This document shows, piece after piece, positions 31,757-43,603 of a stretch of 64,000 bases of DNA; the stretch's first letter is position 1; each line of letters begins with the position of its first letter. The DNA lies in contig JAEHOE010000002.1 in the NCBI GenBank assembly GCA_016858145.1, forward strand, positions 930,001 through 994,000, read 5' to 3'. The notes beneath the pieces are model-generated. The model worked only from the letters and a program-made list of their open reading frames with translations. It was not told the DNA's origin and searched no databases. The position numbers and the translations under genes were made by a program. The DNA is from Edaphochlamys debaryana. Taxonomy: Eukaryota > Chlorophyta > Chlorophyceae > Chlamydomonadales.

Positions 31757-31958
31757 AGCGGTGCATGTGTTTGTGCACCCAACCCAACCAGCGAAGTCCT
31801 GAATTGCGGGGCTGCGAAGGCCCCCAACTAAGGCGGCGTTTGTGCGCTGTGGGGCTCAGTGCTTGAGTGCGCGGCCCCAGTGCTGCCCGGCCTCGCGGGG
31901 TTTGGGGCTCAGCCCCTTTCCCTGTCCTGAGGACAGACACCCTTGTTCAGGCGTGGAT
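31757..31958 (+). repeat. Inverted copy of the Fanzor 3' flank
   Basis: Reverse complement of about 27594-27755. Shared blocks are TGCATGTGTTTGTGCACCCA, GGGGTTTGGGGCTCAGCCC and CCTGTCCTGAGGACAGACAC, with a length difference in the middle. No Fanzor coding sequence accompanies it. Confidence 0.8.
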
Positions 31959-31967
31959 TCCTTGTAA

Positions 31968-34900
31968 CATCTGTCTGCCTAGAGGCTTACACACCACACG
32001 TCCAGCCACGCAGCAACGCCCGCCAGCATTGCCAGCCTGCCCCCGCGCCGGCCCGCACGCCCGGAAGACCCCACTGCCGGGACACTGCTTATCGAGTTCC
32101 GCTCACCAGCCCAAGTTGCGTCCTGTACCCATTCTGCCCGAGTCGGCCTACACCAGCTGCGTGCGTCAACGCCTCGCGCTAAACATGGTATGCGGCCCCC
32201 CGCTGTCCGACTAGCAGACCCAGCCGCCCACAGCAAGGCGCTCGTCATGCAGCGTCCACGCCTGTGACAGGCCTGCGGTCCCGGCACATTCCCAGTGGTA
32301 TGCGGCTCCCTTCCCTCCATGCTGCCCCTGCTTCTTGGGGAAATGTCCGTTGTGACAGCCCTGCATCCCCTATCTAACCGTGTGCTGTATGCGGACGAAG
32401 GGGCGTGCCACGCCTTGCCCCCCGCCCCGCCTACTCCCCGCCCCTCAGCCGCGTTTTGGCCGACCCGGCCGCTGCAGGGACAGCCCCCCAGCCCCAGCCC
32501 CGCCTCCACCTCTGCCTGGGGCTGCGCCGCCGCCGCCGCCTATCCCCGAAGTGCCCGCCAGCCTCCGCAACCGCTCCGCCGCCTCCCTAGCAGCCGTCGA
32601 CCCGGGCACTGGCTTGATCCCTGACGCCCTGTCCGCGCCGTTGGCAAACGGACTGGCCGGCTGCGCTGGCCTCGCACCTGAGCTCGGCCCCGCCTGTGCC
32701 TCCGGCTCCTTCCCCGCCTCGGCCTCCGCTTGTGGCCCCCTCGCCGCTGCCGCTGCGCCGCTGAGTGCGGCTCCGTCCGATCTTCCCGCTGTCTCCGGCT
32801 GAGGCTCAGGCTGAGGCTCAGGCTTCGGTACGGCGTCGGTTGCTGTCCCGGCGTCGCCTCCGCCGGCAGGCTTGGGCGGTACAGACGCCGCCGCCACCGC
32901 CACTACCTGAGCAAACGCCTTGAGACGCTCCCGCTCCGAAGCCCCCGCCACTGCCCCTGCCGCCGCCGCCACCGACCCTGCTGCCGCCGCCGCCGCCGGC
33001 CCGGACCCTGACGTTGACGCTGCGTCTGTCCCTGACGCCGAGCCCGCCGCCCTGGCATCTGCCCCCGCCTGCTGCTCCGCTGTCGCCGGCGCCGGCGCAG
33101 CCGTCGCCGCCCGCGTCCCGGCGCCGCCAGAGATCTCCCGCGGCGGCGCGCGGGACACAGGCCCCCCGCCCTCCCCGCGCTCGCCCTTGTGCTGCTGCTG
33201 CTGCTGTTGCTGCTGCTGTTGCCGCTTGGCGCGTTGGTAGTCGGCGTACGTCTGTATGTTCCACGATTTCCACTTGGTTCGGGCGGATTGCAGCACGCGA
33301 GGCACCATTTCCGCGTTGGGCAGCTGTACCAAGGCGCCTATGTGCCGGCCCCCGTCGCCAGCCCCGAGCATGCTCACGATCACAGGCCCAATGCCCATGT
33401 CCGCGAATCGAGCCACCACGAACCCGGCGCGCGTGTTGGCCGTAAGCCCCGACATGTGTACGACGGCCGGGCGGTTGGTGACCGGATCGCTGCCGTACAG
33501 GTTGGCGTACGGCAGGTCCGAGCGGTTCATGTGGATGCGGCCGCGATACGCCGTCAGCGGGACGAGCAGCGCCTCGCCCGCGCCGTCAGAGCCCGACGTG
33601 GACGCCGCCGCGGCGGCGGCGGCGGCTGCTCCGTCCGACTCCGCCGCCGCGGCTCCCAAACTCCCGGAAGACGAAGCGGCGGCGTCGGGGCCGACGCCGC
33701 TGCTGCTGCTGCTGCCGGTGCTGCCAACCGCCGCCACGGCCGCGGCGTGCTTGGCGGAACGGACCTCCGCGACCCGGAGCAGCCGCGCAAAGGCGCAGCC
33801 GGTCATAAAGGCATCGAATCCAGCCTCGTGCGCCTTGCTGGCAATATCCGTGATCCCGTCGTACGATCCGAATCCGGGCGCATGCAAGATCTCATGTGGG
33901 CCCAAGCCCGACGCCGAGCGCCGCGCCGCCAGGCCGCTGTTGCGCAGCCATTGCTCGTCCACCACGGTGCCGTACAGCCCGCCGAGTGACGTGTCGCCGA
34001 GCTGCAGGCCGTACGAGCTCGCGAGCTGTACGGCAATGTGCTTGGTGTCGTACACGCCGCCCGGGAAGGCGCGGCCGAGCGCGGACTTGTACTCCGCCCA
34101 CGTGCGCGGCAGCGGGCCGAAGAATTGGTGGAGCGTGTACGCGAGGTCAAAGGCCGCATTGTGAGCGACCACGGGCTTTCGGGAGTCACGAAGCGCCTCC
34201 AGCACCTGCGTGTGGAAGCGTGGGTAGAATGCATGGGGCACAGCGTCAAGCGGGGCTGCTGAGGGCATGGATCAGCGGCCTGATTCCTGCGAGGAACCCG
34301 GCCCGGCAGGGGCGGCCCCAGCCCAGCAGGTGTGCCCGGAGCCCGGCAATGAGCCTCGTCTGCAACCTGTGGCCTCGCATCCGCCCCTTGAGCCCATACA
34401 CCCACGATGGGCCTGCAGATGCTTGTACTGGTAATCTCTAGCGCTATCCTCCGGAGCCCATGCAACCACACATGACACCCGCTCCGCGCTGCTAGCCCCA
34501 TTCCGAGCACCAAAACACCTAGCCAGCTAGCTGGGTAGCTTGCTGATGAAACTAGCCAAGTAGCCGTATAGCACCTAATCAAGCTCACCTGCGAGAAGCC
34601 GCTCTGCTCCTCGAGTAGCTCCAGCCGCTGCCGCGGCGTCAGCTGCACGTTGCCCGATCCCATCTGCTCCCAGGATCCCAGCCGCCGCAGGCGGAACACG
34701 CCTAACGGTACGGCATCCTCCTGGCCCTCGCCCTCGCCGTCGCCGTCAGCATCGCTGCCGTCGCCGCCGCTGGACCCCGCCTCCTCGTCTTCTGCCTCGT
34801 AGCTAGACGTCAGCTGCAGGTCGACGCTGCCCGCACTCGCCGCCGCCGAGCCCCCGCCGCGGCCGCCCCGCTGCCGCCGCCCGCCGCCGCCGCCATCGGC

Positions 34901-35975
34901 CCGCTCGCCGCTGCCGTAATCCTCGTCCCACGTGAAGGGATCCAGGCCCAGGGACGGCAGTTGGAACTCGCTCTGGACGAGCCTGCGGAGCAGGTGCCGC
35001 CGCCGCCGCAATCCAGGCAGCGGCAGCTCCAGTTCCGGATCTGATCCCAGCAGCCAGGACCGGACGCGCTCGCGCCAGCCCGCCACGGCCGCCTCCTCCC
35101 CGGGCGTCCGCGGCTCCACGGATCCCGTAGCGGATCCAGACTCCGAGCCAGATGCAGATCCGGATCCGGATCCAGATCCCTGAAGCTCCGCGCGCATGGA
35201 CGCCAGCCGGGCGTTGCGCCCTTGCAGGGGGATGTACCCGATCCCGTCGCGGATCATGCGATTGAAGTCAAAGCCCTGAACAGGGAACGAATGTGTAGGA
35301 GGCATGCGAGATGCTGGACAGGCGCATTGCAACATGCTTGGATGCTGTTCAGCACAGGGCGACAGGGGCAGACCGGGCTGCGGTGCCCTTTCCCACTCAC
35401 GCCGCCAGCGCCGTCCCAGTCCTGATGCCCCGTACCGGCACTGCTTGTCGCTCAACCCCCACCCGTATTCACGGCACGCCCGAAACACACGTCCACACCG
35501 CCTCCCACCCCCCGCCGCCCCCGCCCCCGCCACCCCGCCCCACCTGCGCCGCCAGGTACGTGAGCGATGAGGCCTGGCACACGAAGCGCTTGTCCCAGTT
35601 CATTGCAGCCACCGGGCGGGGGAAGACGTAGGCGTTGAAGGTGCGCACCTCCCAGTGCCCCGCGCGCGTGGGCCCCACGGAGCCGGGCGAGGCGGGGCAC
35701 CAGCGGAAGGCCGCCAAGCCGAACTGGGGTGGGAGAGGCAGAGTTACGGGGGTATTGAGGTGGTGGGTGGATGTGGTGGAGACGTTGGGGAGGGCGCGGC
35801 AAGGATGGGGCTAGAGGGTACCGGTATGGGATTGTGGAGAGGAGGGGGCGACGCACCTGTTTCTGCCCCCTCCTTTACCCGTCCAGGATGCCCTCTACTT
35901 GGCCCTTAGCCCCAAGCCCCCCATTGAGCTGACCTGCGAGATGATGAAGCTGTTGGCTGACGCGTGCAGCTTTTT
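31968..35975. repeat. Segmental duplication, copy 2 (PARN region)
   Basis: Counterpart of 15395-19925. This copy continues past the breakpoint into intact PARN exons 2 and 1. Confidence 0.85.
31987..31991 (-). terminator. TGTAA polyadenylation signal (PARN candidate)
   Basis: TTACA on the + strand, about 450 nt downstream of the PARN stop. TGTAA is the usual Chlamydomonas signal; the distance is long but plausible. Confidence 0.35.
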
Positions 35976-36559
35976 GTACCTCTCCTCAAAGTCGTCCAGA
36001 AAGTCATCTCCGAACACGCCATCTGGGAAGAGCCCCGTGAACCTGCAAGCCAGGAGGAAGGGTGGTCAGGGCGGGGGTCAGGAGGCTTAGGGGAAGGCCG
36101 GGAGTGCAAAGCCGGGTTCCCCTACCTGCCACCTACCAGTGGCCACTCCCCTCCCGTTCTGCCCCCACCCCAGCCCCCAACATGGCGCCCCCATCCCCGC
36201 CCCCGAACTGAAGGGCCTCACTCCGTGTCGATGGCCACGAAATCCGCCTGCCGGATGGCCTCGCGGATCGCCGGCAGCGCCTGAAAGAAGTTGTGTCGAG
36301 TTATGTCCGCATAGTCGATCGGTGGCCGGCCGTTTGCAGCAGCAGCTGAAGGCTGGCTCGGTGCGGATGTCGACGCGGCTGTCGGCTCAACCACAGCTGA
36401 AGCCGATGCGGCATATGTCCTTGTCGGCTTCGGCGTTTCTGGTTGCCGGTTGCTGGGGCGCTTGATTGGGAGTACGCAAACCCGTTGCTTGGCATTGCGA
36501 GCGCCCGCGCAGGGCCTAGCAGCCGGACCCTGCCGGCCGCTAAGTAGCCTGGAATGCAT
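32445..36559 (-). CDS. PARN: Poly(A)-specific ribonuclease, PARN type
   Basis: Five exons (36222-36559, 35934-36042, 35544-35723, 34589-35275, 32445-34205) join in phase to 1024 aa. DEDD residues are visible: D111 and E113 (AIDTEF), D458 (HNAAFDLAY), H564 and D569 (HEAGFDAF). FxTGLFPDG, FVCQASSLTYLAAQ and GFDFNRMIRDG are PARN/CAF1-fold signatures. RGRIHMNRSDLPYANLYG resembles the start of PARN's RRM. The C-terminal ~250 residues are Ala/Gly/Gln-rich low complexity with a poly-Gln run. PARN removes poly(A) tails from mRNA and matures small RNAs. The start is taken at MHSRLLSGRQGPAARP, an Arg/Ser/Ala-rich leader resembling an organelle targeting peptide; an in-frame ATG at 36661 would add 34 residues. 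Plant PARN (AHG2) acts in mitochondria. A long 3' exon carries over half of the protein. Confidence 0.88.
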
Positions 36560-36977
36560 CGCGAGTCCAGACACGGCTGTTTGTGTATGTGCGAGCATAC
36601 GGTGGCGGAGGCCCACACACACGCGTGGCCGCATGCACGACCGCCCGCATTCCTCTTGCACTTGCCCAACTCCCGCGGGACCGCACTCAGGAGCAGGGTA
36701 TTTGCCAAGGGGAGGGGGGCAAGGTGCTCGATGTGCAAAGCTCGCGACGGGTCAGGCGGGTCAACGTGTGAGGCACGTCGCCCCTGGCCTCCCCTGGTCG
36801 CCCCTACCCGCCGTCGTGCCCGCCGTGCCTTCCCCGGCCTAGTACAAGACCCTTCCCGCGCCCGCCCGTAGAAGTAAGCCGCTATCGCATACGGCTACTT
36901 AAGTCCCGCTCATGAGAAGTATATGTCCTCTCTGCTGCTTCTCCATGCGTGCCACAGTTTAGCATTTGCACGCGAGA
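36560..36977. promoter_or_regulatory. Divergent intergenic region between PARN and FAM221A-like genes
   Basis: About 420 bp separate two divergent start codons, so both promoters must lie here or overlap the 5' UTRs. I see no clear TATA box or other recognisable site. Confidence 0.4.
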
Positions 36978-39900
36978 ATGATTCAGGCGCAAACTCGTGG
37001 GCAAGTGCTCCAGGGCGTCCAGCAATATGGGCTGGCACCTGGAGCCCGCAAGATGATAGACGCTGAGGAGGAGGTGAGTTGTGGCCGAGCGGCATGTCAC
37101 TTGGAGCGACCTGTGCGAGCACAGCGAGCAAGGAGACAATGCTGAACTTGCATAATTGCAAAGTTAGGTACCGATAAGACGTCGCACAAAGGCTCCGGCG
37201 CCCAAAATAACCCCCGGCCGACCCCCCTCGCGCCACTGCTCAACCCTCTGTATGCAACCCAGGCCCCATAGTCGCCCCAAAGGCTGTCCCTTGCCCTCGC
37301 CCATGCCCATGCCCCCTGCCCGTTGGCCCTTGCCAACAACTCCACGCCCATCCTGCCCGCACCCAACCCTTCCCACCTTCACTTACACCCCTGCAAACCC
37401 CCGCCCACCCACCCACCCACACACACACACCCTCCACCCAGGCCGCCCAGCACGCCATCGACACAGGCATCTACGGGGTCTTCCGCTGCGCCACCAAGGG
37501 CAACGACTACTGCACCCGCGTGGGGCCCTCGGCGCGCTGCTTCTGCGGCCACAGCTTTGGGTGGGGCCGGGGGCCGGGGCTCCGCCGCAGCTGTGTGAAC
37601 GGCTGCTCGTGGTAGCCGGGGAAGCGTAGGCGCGGCGGGTAGCCGACCAGTAGATGTTATTGGGGCCGGGGCTCGGCCGAAGAGCTTGGACAGGGACGGG
37701 GCAGACGCGGCGTTGACAAAGCGGAGCCAGCACAGAGGTCAGAGTGACGGACAATCACCCTAAACACAAGAAGCTTGATGTTGGCGGCCACGGGGAACAA
37801 CTCCGCTCTCCAAGCTGAGCAGCTTCGCTCAGTCTGACTCCGTCTTCCCCACCTGGCGGCCGCCCCCCAGAGACCACCAGTTCCTCAACTGGCCCAAGAC
37901 GCCCTACCCCTCGTGCAAGACGTGCGCCTGCCGCGCCTTCCAGTACGTTCCCAAGAGGTGAGCCGGGAGCGGTTGGGGAGGGGAAGGCCGCACGAGGAGG
38001 AGCTCAAGTGCGAGTTTAGCACGCCACATCAACGCGCTAGGATTGTGCTCGATCCCACCACATGCGGGTACTGTAGGGGTTGTAGTTTCGTCAAAGCGCG
38101 TTCGAGGTCGAGGTCAACATGGGGATAGCGACAAGGTGCGTGTTAGGAGGTGGGGGCCAGGCCAAGAGTGCGTGGATGCTGGCGACACCTCCGTACCCAC
38201 CCCCTCGCACCCCCGCAGGCCCGAGGAGGTGGGCGAGTGGTGGCTGCCCCGGCGCAAGGGCTTCAACGTGCACACCTGGAGGGCCAAGTGCAGGTGGGGA
38301 ACGGGAACCCCACAGACGCAGGGAACGCAGGGAGCGCGGTGCCGTTCCGGGAACTGTCAGGCCTCGTGAACGATAGCCCTTGGGAGGGAGAGACCCATGC
38401 CGGCCCCTAGGCTCCCTCTGGCCAAGTCGCCTGCGTCCTCGCCTCCGCTCGCGGGCTTCAAGCCCTCTCGCAGCAAGCAGCCGCTCAGCACCTCTGCCTT
38501 GCCCCGCCCTTGCCTCGGTCCTTGCCCGTCTCCTGGCAGGTGCGGGCACGGGCACGACGAGCACGACCCCAACGCCCGCCGCTGCCGCTGCGGCTGCCCC
38601 GTCTTTCAGTCCAACTTTGCCTGCTTGGTGGGCACTGGGGTCGGACCCCAGGAAATGGCAGATGGTCCCGGTGCCAGCGCACTTGCAACGGCAGCCCTGG
38701 TTGGGGGCGGGCGGGCGGTCACGGGGGCGTGGGCACGTCACACACGTCCTCTCCCAACGAGGGTGCACCGGCCATCTCCCCCGCAATTTCCGCAGGCGTG
38801 CGACCTCAAGTGGGAGGACCACGAGACGGTGTTCGAGACCGCCCGGGAGCGGCTGGTGGCGGGGCGGCCCGTGGGGGACGACTTCCGCCCGCTCATGGAC
38901 CCCTCCATGCGGGGTGGGCGCAGGGGGATGGGGTTGGGGGCCGTGGGGGCGGGGTGGGTTTCGGGGGAGCGGTCCAGCGGTGGGGGCGGGTGTCGACCCA
39001 TGGGGGTCGATCTCTCATGGTCGACCCCTCCATGCGGTGTGGGTGCAGGGGGGGTGGTTTTGGGGCGGGGGAGGTTCAAGGGTGTGATTGCAAGACCGGT
39101 CCCCGGTCCATGCGGGGTGGTCGTAGGGGGTGTGGTCGGGGGGCTGGGCCGAGGGGGCCCGTGGATTTGGGTTGAGATTCGTGGAGCAAGAGGGGTCCGC
39201 TCGTGATGTCAACCCCTGAGGGACGACGCCTCCGTGCGGGTGGGGCGCAGCGGTGGGGGTGGGATAAACGCCCGGGATCAAGGCAACATTGCGCTTTGAC
39301 GAGGAGAGCAGGAGGCCGGGAGGGTCTTGTGAGGTGCAAGGACGCAGGGTGCGGGAGAGGGAAAGTGAGAGGCATATACGCCAAGCGGGGCTACCCACCT
39401 TGCTGGCCGTAATCGTGCATCTGCCCCGCAGCCCGCAACCCTCCAGGTTTCCCTGGCGTCGGCGTGATTCCGCTCAGCAACAAACACCCTCAACCCTCCA
39501 CCCCCACAGAGCTGGTGTTCCCGGGCTCGGCGCAGGGCGAGGGCAACCCCTTTGGCCACAGCGCCGCCTCAGCGGAAGCCTTCAAGCCCTGCAGGTGACC
39601 GCACGGCCACTCGAATGTGTGCTTTCCTCAACTACGGTGCCACTCGGCTGGTGCCGCTGCCTCGCCTCGGTCTTACACTCTCACCTCACCTTCCTCCCTC
39701 GCGCTGCCCACTGCGCCCCACTTCGTGAAGCCACATCTTTGCCCCTCGTCCATGAGATTGTCCCCAACCCCCTTCCCTTTCCAACCCATCCTCCGCAGCC
39801 TGCGCCGTGCCAACGTGCCTGTGAGCCGCGGCGAGAAGGGCGTCCGCATCATGGCCGCCAGCAGCGGGGGGGCGGTGGCGGACCAGGAGCTGGCGAACAG

Positions 39901-40718
39901 GTGGGCCGAGGGGTCGAAGGGCTGGGGAACGGGTACGGCAATACGGTAATGCTGGGATTTCTTGAGAGGTTTTGGCGTGGGTGCGTGCTGGCCCTTGTTT
40001 AGGTGCGCTTCATACCTAGACTTGGCGTGGGTGCGTGCTGTCAGTGCTGACCCTGGGTGTTTGAGCTGCCACCTCGACCCCCTGCCTCGCACGCAGGTGG
40101 GGCAAGGTGGAGAACCCGCCGCAGTGGCCGCCGCCGCCCGCACTCAGAGGCGCCGGGCCGCCAGGATCCAGACCAGGAAACGGATTCGGATCTGGTCCTG
40201 GATCGGGCAGAGGCGGCGGTGGCGGCCTGCTCACGGGTCGCGCCGGCGGCGGCGGCGGTGGGGAAGACGACGACGAGGAGGACCGTCGGCCGTTCAGCTC
40301 CGGCGGCCTTGGCGGAAGCCGAAACGCCGGAGGCCCGTCGTCAGGATGGGGCTCGGGACCTGGACGGCCTGCATCCACCGGGCGAGCCAGGCCAGGGAGT
40401 GGCCTGGGGGGCGGGGGGGCAGGCAGGCCCGCTTCGCCCGGGGGATTTGGGTTTGGAGGAGGGGGCAGCCCGGGCGCTGCGCTGCGGCCTTCGTCGGCGG
40501 GCAGGCGGCCGGGGTCAGCGCTGGGGGCGGGGATGGGGCAAGGGATGGGGACGGGGATGGGGACAGGGTTGGGGACGGGGATGGGCAGGGGGATGGCGGG
40601 AGCAGCGGGGCTGACGGGGACGGGTGTGGGGGCGGGGGCGGGGCGGCCCCGGGCCATGCCGCCGCCGCCGGATGGGCCTCGCCAGCTGACCTCCGGCTTC
40701 CGGCCCGTATACGACTGA
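36978..40718 (+). CDS. FAM221A-like cysteine/histidine-rich protein
   Basis: Nine exons join in phase to 463 aa: 36978-37073, 37442-37560, 37871-37957, 38219-38293, 38540-38627, 38796-38913, 39510-39594, 39799-39900 and 40097-40718. The order GIYGVFRC, TRVGPSARCFCGHSF, CKTCACRAFQYVP, EEVGEWWLPRRKGF, KCRCGHGHDEH, CRCGCPVFQSNFACLAC and ETARERLVAGRPVGDDF follows the FAM221 family, whose CxCGHxxxxH motifs probably bind metal. Molecular function is unknown in the family. The last exon adds a Gly/Pro/Met-rich tail of about 200 residues unlike animal homologues, with GMGTGMGTG and an acidic EDDDEEDR run. It is divergent from PARN. Confidence 0.85.
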
Positions 40719-40884
40719 TTAGGCGGATGATTGGGTGCTGTATTTGGATGGGAGTTAGGACACACGGCTGAGGCACTTGCGGCCAACGGTTCCACGGTGG
40801 TGCAGCGGGTGCTGTCGACCAGAGTGTTGAGGATGTCTAGGAACGGTGTCCGTGGGGCACGGCTGGGCTGGGCACAGAGGCATT

Positions 40885-40889
40885 TGTAA
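40885..40889 (+). terminator. TGTAA polyadenylation signal
   Basis: TGTAA 167 nt after the FAM221A-like stop codon, in an otherwise gene-free stretch. Confidence 0.65.
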
Positions 40890-41533
40890 TTAGGAGGATG
40901 AGAGGCACCGGAGAGTTACACATCCCGCGAGACGTACTTCGCCCGGATGTCACATACCCCGTGTTCGGTCGTCCACGCTCCCCATGCGTCATACATGGCG
41001 CTTCACAGCTTCAGCCTCGAAAGGACTCGAAAGAACTCGTACATGGTGGGTGTCTTAGCTGCGTGCCTGGACGCCCACACCCCCATCAGCCTGTGTAATC
41101 TCTCTCGCTCGTGAACGTGGCCGACTCGCACATACCTGTCAAGCCCCGTTCCTCTGCAGCCTCAGGCGCGCAGCGTAGTCACTTACATAGGAGGCAGGGT
41201 CCACACCAAGGATGTCATCGGGGGACAAAACCCCTTGACCTCCACAACCCCAACCTAGCCACCCGCGCATCCAATGGCTGGAGACCCCATCCCCAACCTC
41301 ACACAGGCTGACGATTTTGAGGGGTGGGCAGTCAAGTCGCACGAGTCCTGAGCAGCACCAGCGCTCCCCTAGCTCCTCCACGCACCAACCGCCACGTCGA
41401 GCAAGCCCCCTTCGCCTCCCCCACGCCTCTCGCCTCGCTCTGTCTGCCACTCTGCCCCTTGCGCCTCCGCCTCTACCGCCTCCTTCGCCTCCGCCTTCGC
41501 CTCCCACTCCAGCCGCAAGGCCCGAGGCCAGCA

Positions 41534-41538
41534 TTACA
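41534..41538 (-). terminator. TGTAA polyadenylation signal
   Basis: TTACA on the + strand, 150 nt downstream of the stop of the F-box/ankyrin gene. Confidence 0.6.
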
Positions 41539-41688
41539 TTCACGTGTACAGTCGAGCCCATTCATGTCTAGCTGGCGGGTGCGATGCGGCGGCCAGCCCT
41601 CCTCGGCCGGCGGGGAGGACCGTGGGCGCGTGAGATCCCTTAGGCGGCTGCTACCACGCTCCCAGGACGTGTTCCATCCATCACCTCT

Positions 41689-43603
41689 CTACCCGAAGGT
41701 ATCCGCCTCTGCCTCCGCCTCCATCTGTCTCAGCCACTCTAGGGCGGCCGGGGGCGCGCCCCCGCGCCGGGCCAGCGCCAGCACTTCCGGCCTCAGGGGC
41801 ACGCCCAGGCGCCGGAGGGCGTCCAGGGTCAGGAGGTCGCCCCTCAGAGCCGCCGCGTGGTAGGGCCCGCCAGCAGCCCAGGGCGGCGGCTGGCGGTCCT
41901 GGGGGCAGACGAGGAAGTCAGCAGTGTTGACGCACGTGCGGTGCGGGGCAGGCTTGTGAAGATGGGCGGGGCATGGCCAGTGCCCCAGTGCCCCAACCGT
42001 TCCCCAACCGAATTCTTCACGCCTGCCTGCATGCCCCACGCACGCATCCGCGTCCCGCCCGCACCTGCATCGGCACGCCCCGCGCCGCCAGCACCTCGAG
42101 CACCGCCACGCAGCCTCCCTGCGCCGCACACGTCCACACGCCCCTCCCCGGCCTCGCGCCCCGCTCCCCCAGCCACGCCACCAGCTCCTCGCTCCCCGAG
42201 CAGCACGCCGCGTCGAGCGGCGCGAACTGGTGCTCCCCACGCACGTGCTTCAGCACGTGCGGTCCGTACGTCTGTACGGCCCACGCCACGGCCGCCACGT
42301 GCCCGCCCTCGCAGGCCCTTCGCATGACCCCCACGTGGTGCTGCGGCCCGCGCCCCAGGGCATGCAGCACCTCCAGCACCCGCGTGTGACCCCCCGCCGC
42401 CGCGGCCTCAGCGGGGTGTTGGGCGCAGGGTCCGCGCGGTGCGGGGTGGAGCAACAGCCACTCCACGGCCTCGGCCTGACCCGCGCGGGCGGCGGAGCGC
42501 ACCGCCTCAGACGGGCAGGGGAAGCCCAGGCTTCCGATCATCAGCGTGAGTCGGGAGAGGGCGTCGGGCATTGCGGCCGCGCCCAGGCAGGCCTCCGCGT
42601 TCTGGACAGGGCTCTGTGTGCCAGGGACCGTCGGGGCCGGCGCGCGGGTGCGGCGAGAGAAAGTAGAGGAGGGAAGCGGGGTTTGGCTCTGGGCACGTCG
42701 TGTCCGATCAGCATTAAGCGCGTGCTGGAAGTGACAGGCCAGACCGCTTGCCGGGACCGCCTCAAACCCCAACGCATAGCATCCCACCTGCTCCAGCAGC
42801 CACTCCACTTTGGCCATCCAGTCGGGTGTGACGCTGCGCGCAGCTCCGATACACGTGTGAAACCGCAAGGACATCAGCCGCAACTGCTCCTCACACTCCC
42901 ACTCCCGCCACGTCTCCTGCAGAGTCGGCAGGTCGCAGCCCTCCCCTGCGGCTGCTGCTAGCTTGTCGAGCCAGTCTCGCGGCATGGGCTGCTGCGGGTC
43001 CCCCCGGCGCCCGAGCAGGGCCCGTGCGACGTCCATTCGCCCGCCCCGCGCTGCCGCCAGCACCGCCTCTCTATCCCAGGCCACGCCCTGATCCAAGAGC
43101 CAGTCGCATACTTCCAAATGGCCGCCGCTGGATGCTGCTGCCAGGGGGCTTGTGAAGGGCTCGGGTCCGTCCAGAGGACACCCGCGTTCCGCCAGCCAGC
43201 GGCAGCCGTGGAGGTGGCCGGCAGCGGCCGCAGCCGCAGCGATCTCGGCGGTGGGCTGGAGCTTGCACGCGTCGAGCGCGACGGAAAGGGTGTGTAGTTC
43301 TCCGGAGGTGGCGATGCGGCAGAGCAGTTTGATGCGGCGCTTGTAGGAGAGGGCGTGGCAGGCCGCGGGGGTGCCGAGGAAGGCCCGCAGGGCCCAGGAT
43401 GGGCATGGCCGCAAGGTCTGGACCTCGACGTGTTTGGACAGCAGCTCGGCAGTCGAGCGGTTTACTGGTCGTAGGCAGCACGCGACGTCGTTCGCCGGCA
43501 GGAAGCTGGCGATGCGCTCCAGGATGCCGGGCAGAAGCAAGTCCGCGGGGGCATATGAGCACAGGTCCCCCTCGTGACCCGATTCCGCTGGGCAAGACTC
43601 CAT
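41689..43603 (-). CDS. F-box-like ankyrin-repeat protein
   Basis: Two exons, 42065-43603 and 41689-41898, join in phase 0 to 582 aa. The N-terminus ILERIASFLPANDVACCLR resembles an F-box helix. It is followed by degenerate ankyrin-type units: AAAAAGHLHGCRWLAERGCP, AAASSGGHLEVCDWLLDQG, AAARGGRMDVARALL, SAARAGQAEAVEWLL, AAAAGGHTRVLEVLHALG, ACCSGSEELVAWLGERGA and CAAQGGCVAVLEVLAARG. Large lineage-expanded families of such proteins exist in chlorophytes and could act as SCF ubiquitin-ligase substrate adaptors, though that role is inferred. A Ser/Thr/Pro/Arg stretch in the middle of exon 1 could be a retained intron but keeps the frame open. Confidence 0.75.

Larger units (their letters stand above)
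29961..32444. other. Repeat-rich intergenic region, no supported gene
   Basis: It contains dispersed-repeat copy 3 (29965-30020), element copy B (31400-31705), an inverted copy of the Fanzor 3' flank (31757-31958) and the start of the PARN duplication. I looked for missing Fanzor N-terminal exons here and found none. Confidence 0.5.
40719..41688. other. Intergenic between convergent genes
   Basis: Holds the 3' UTRs of the FAM221A-like gene and of the F-box/ankyrin gene, each with a polyadenylation signal. No further gene is supported. Confidence 0.55.

Noticed and set aside
29961..31900. Search for upstream Fanzor exons (RuvC-I, DPG motif)
   Set aside because: None of the minus-strand frames here carries a DPG or related motif with splice support.
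34206..34268. ATG (MPSAAPLDAV) as the start of a separate nuclease gene, also at 17476
   Set aside because: A stop lies directly upstream in frame, and TTCCACACGCAG at 34206 is an acceptor that joins in phase to the preceding exon, giving the PARN order GFSQ-VLEALRDSRK.
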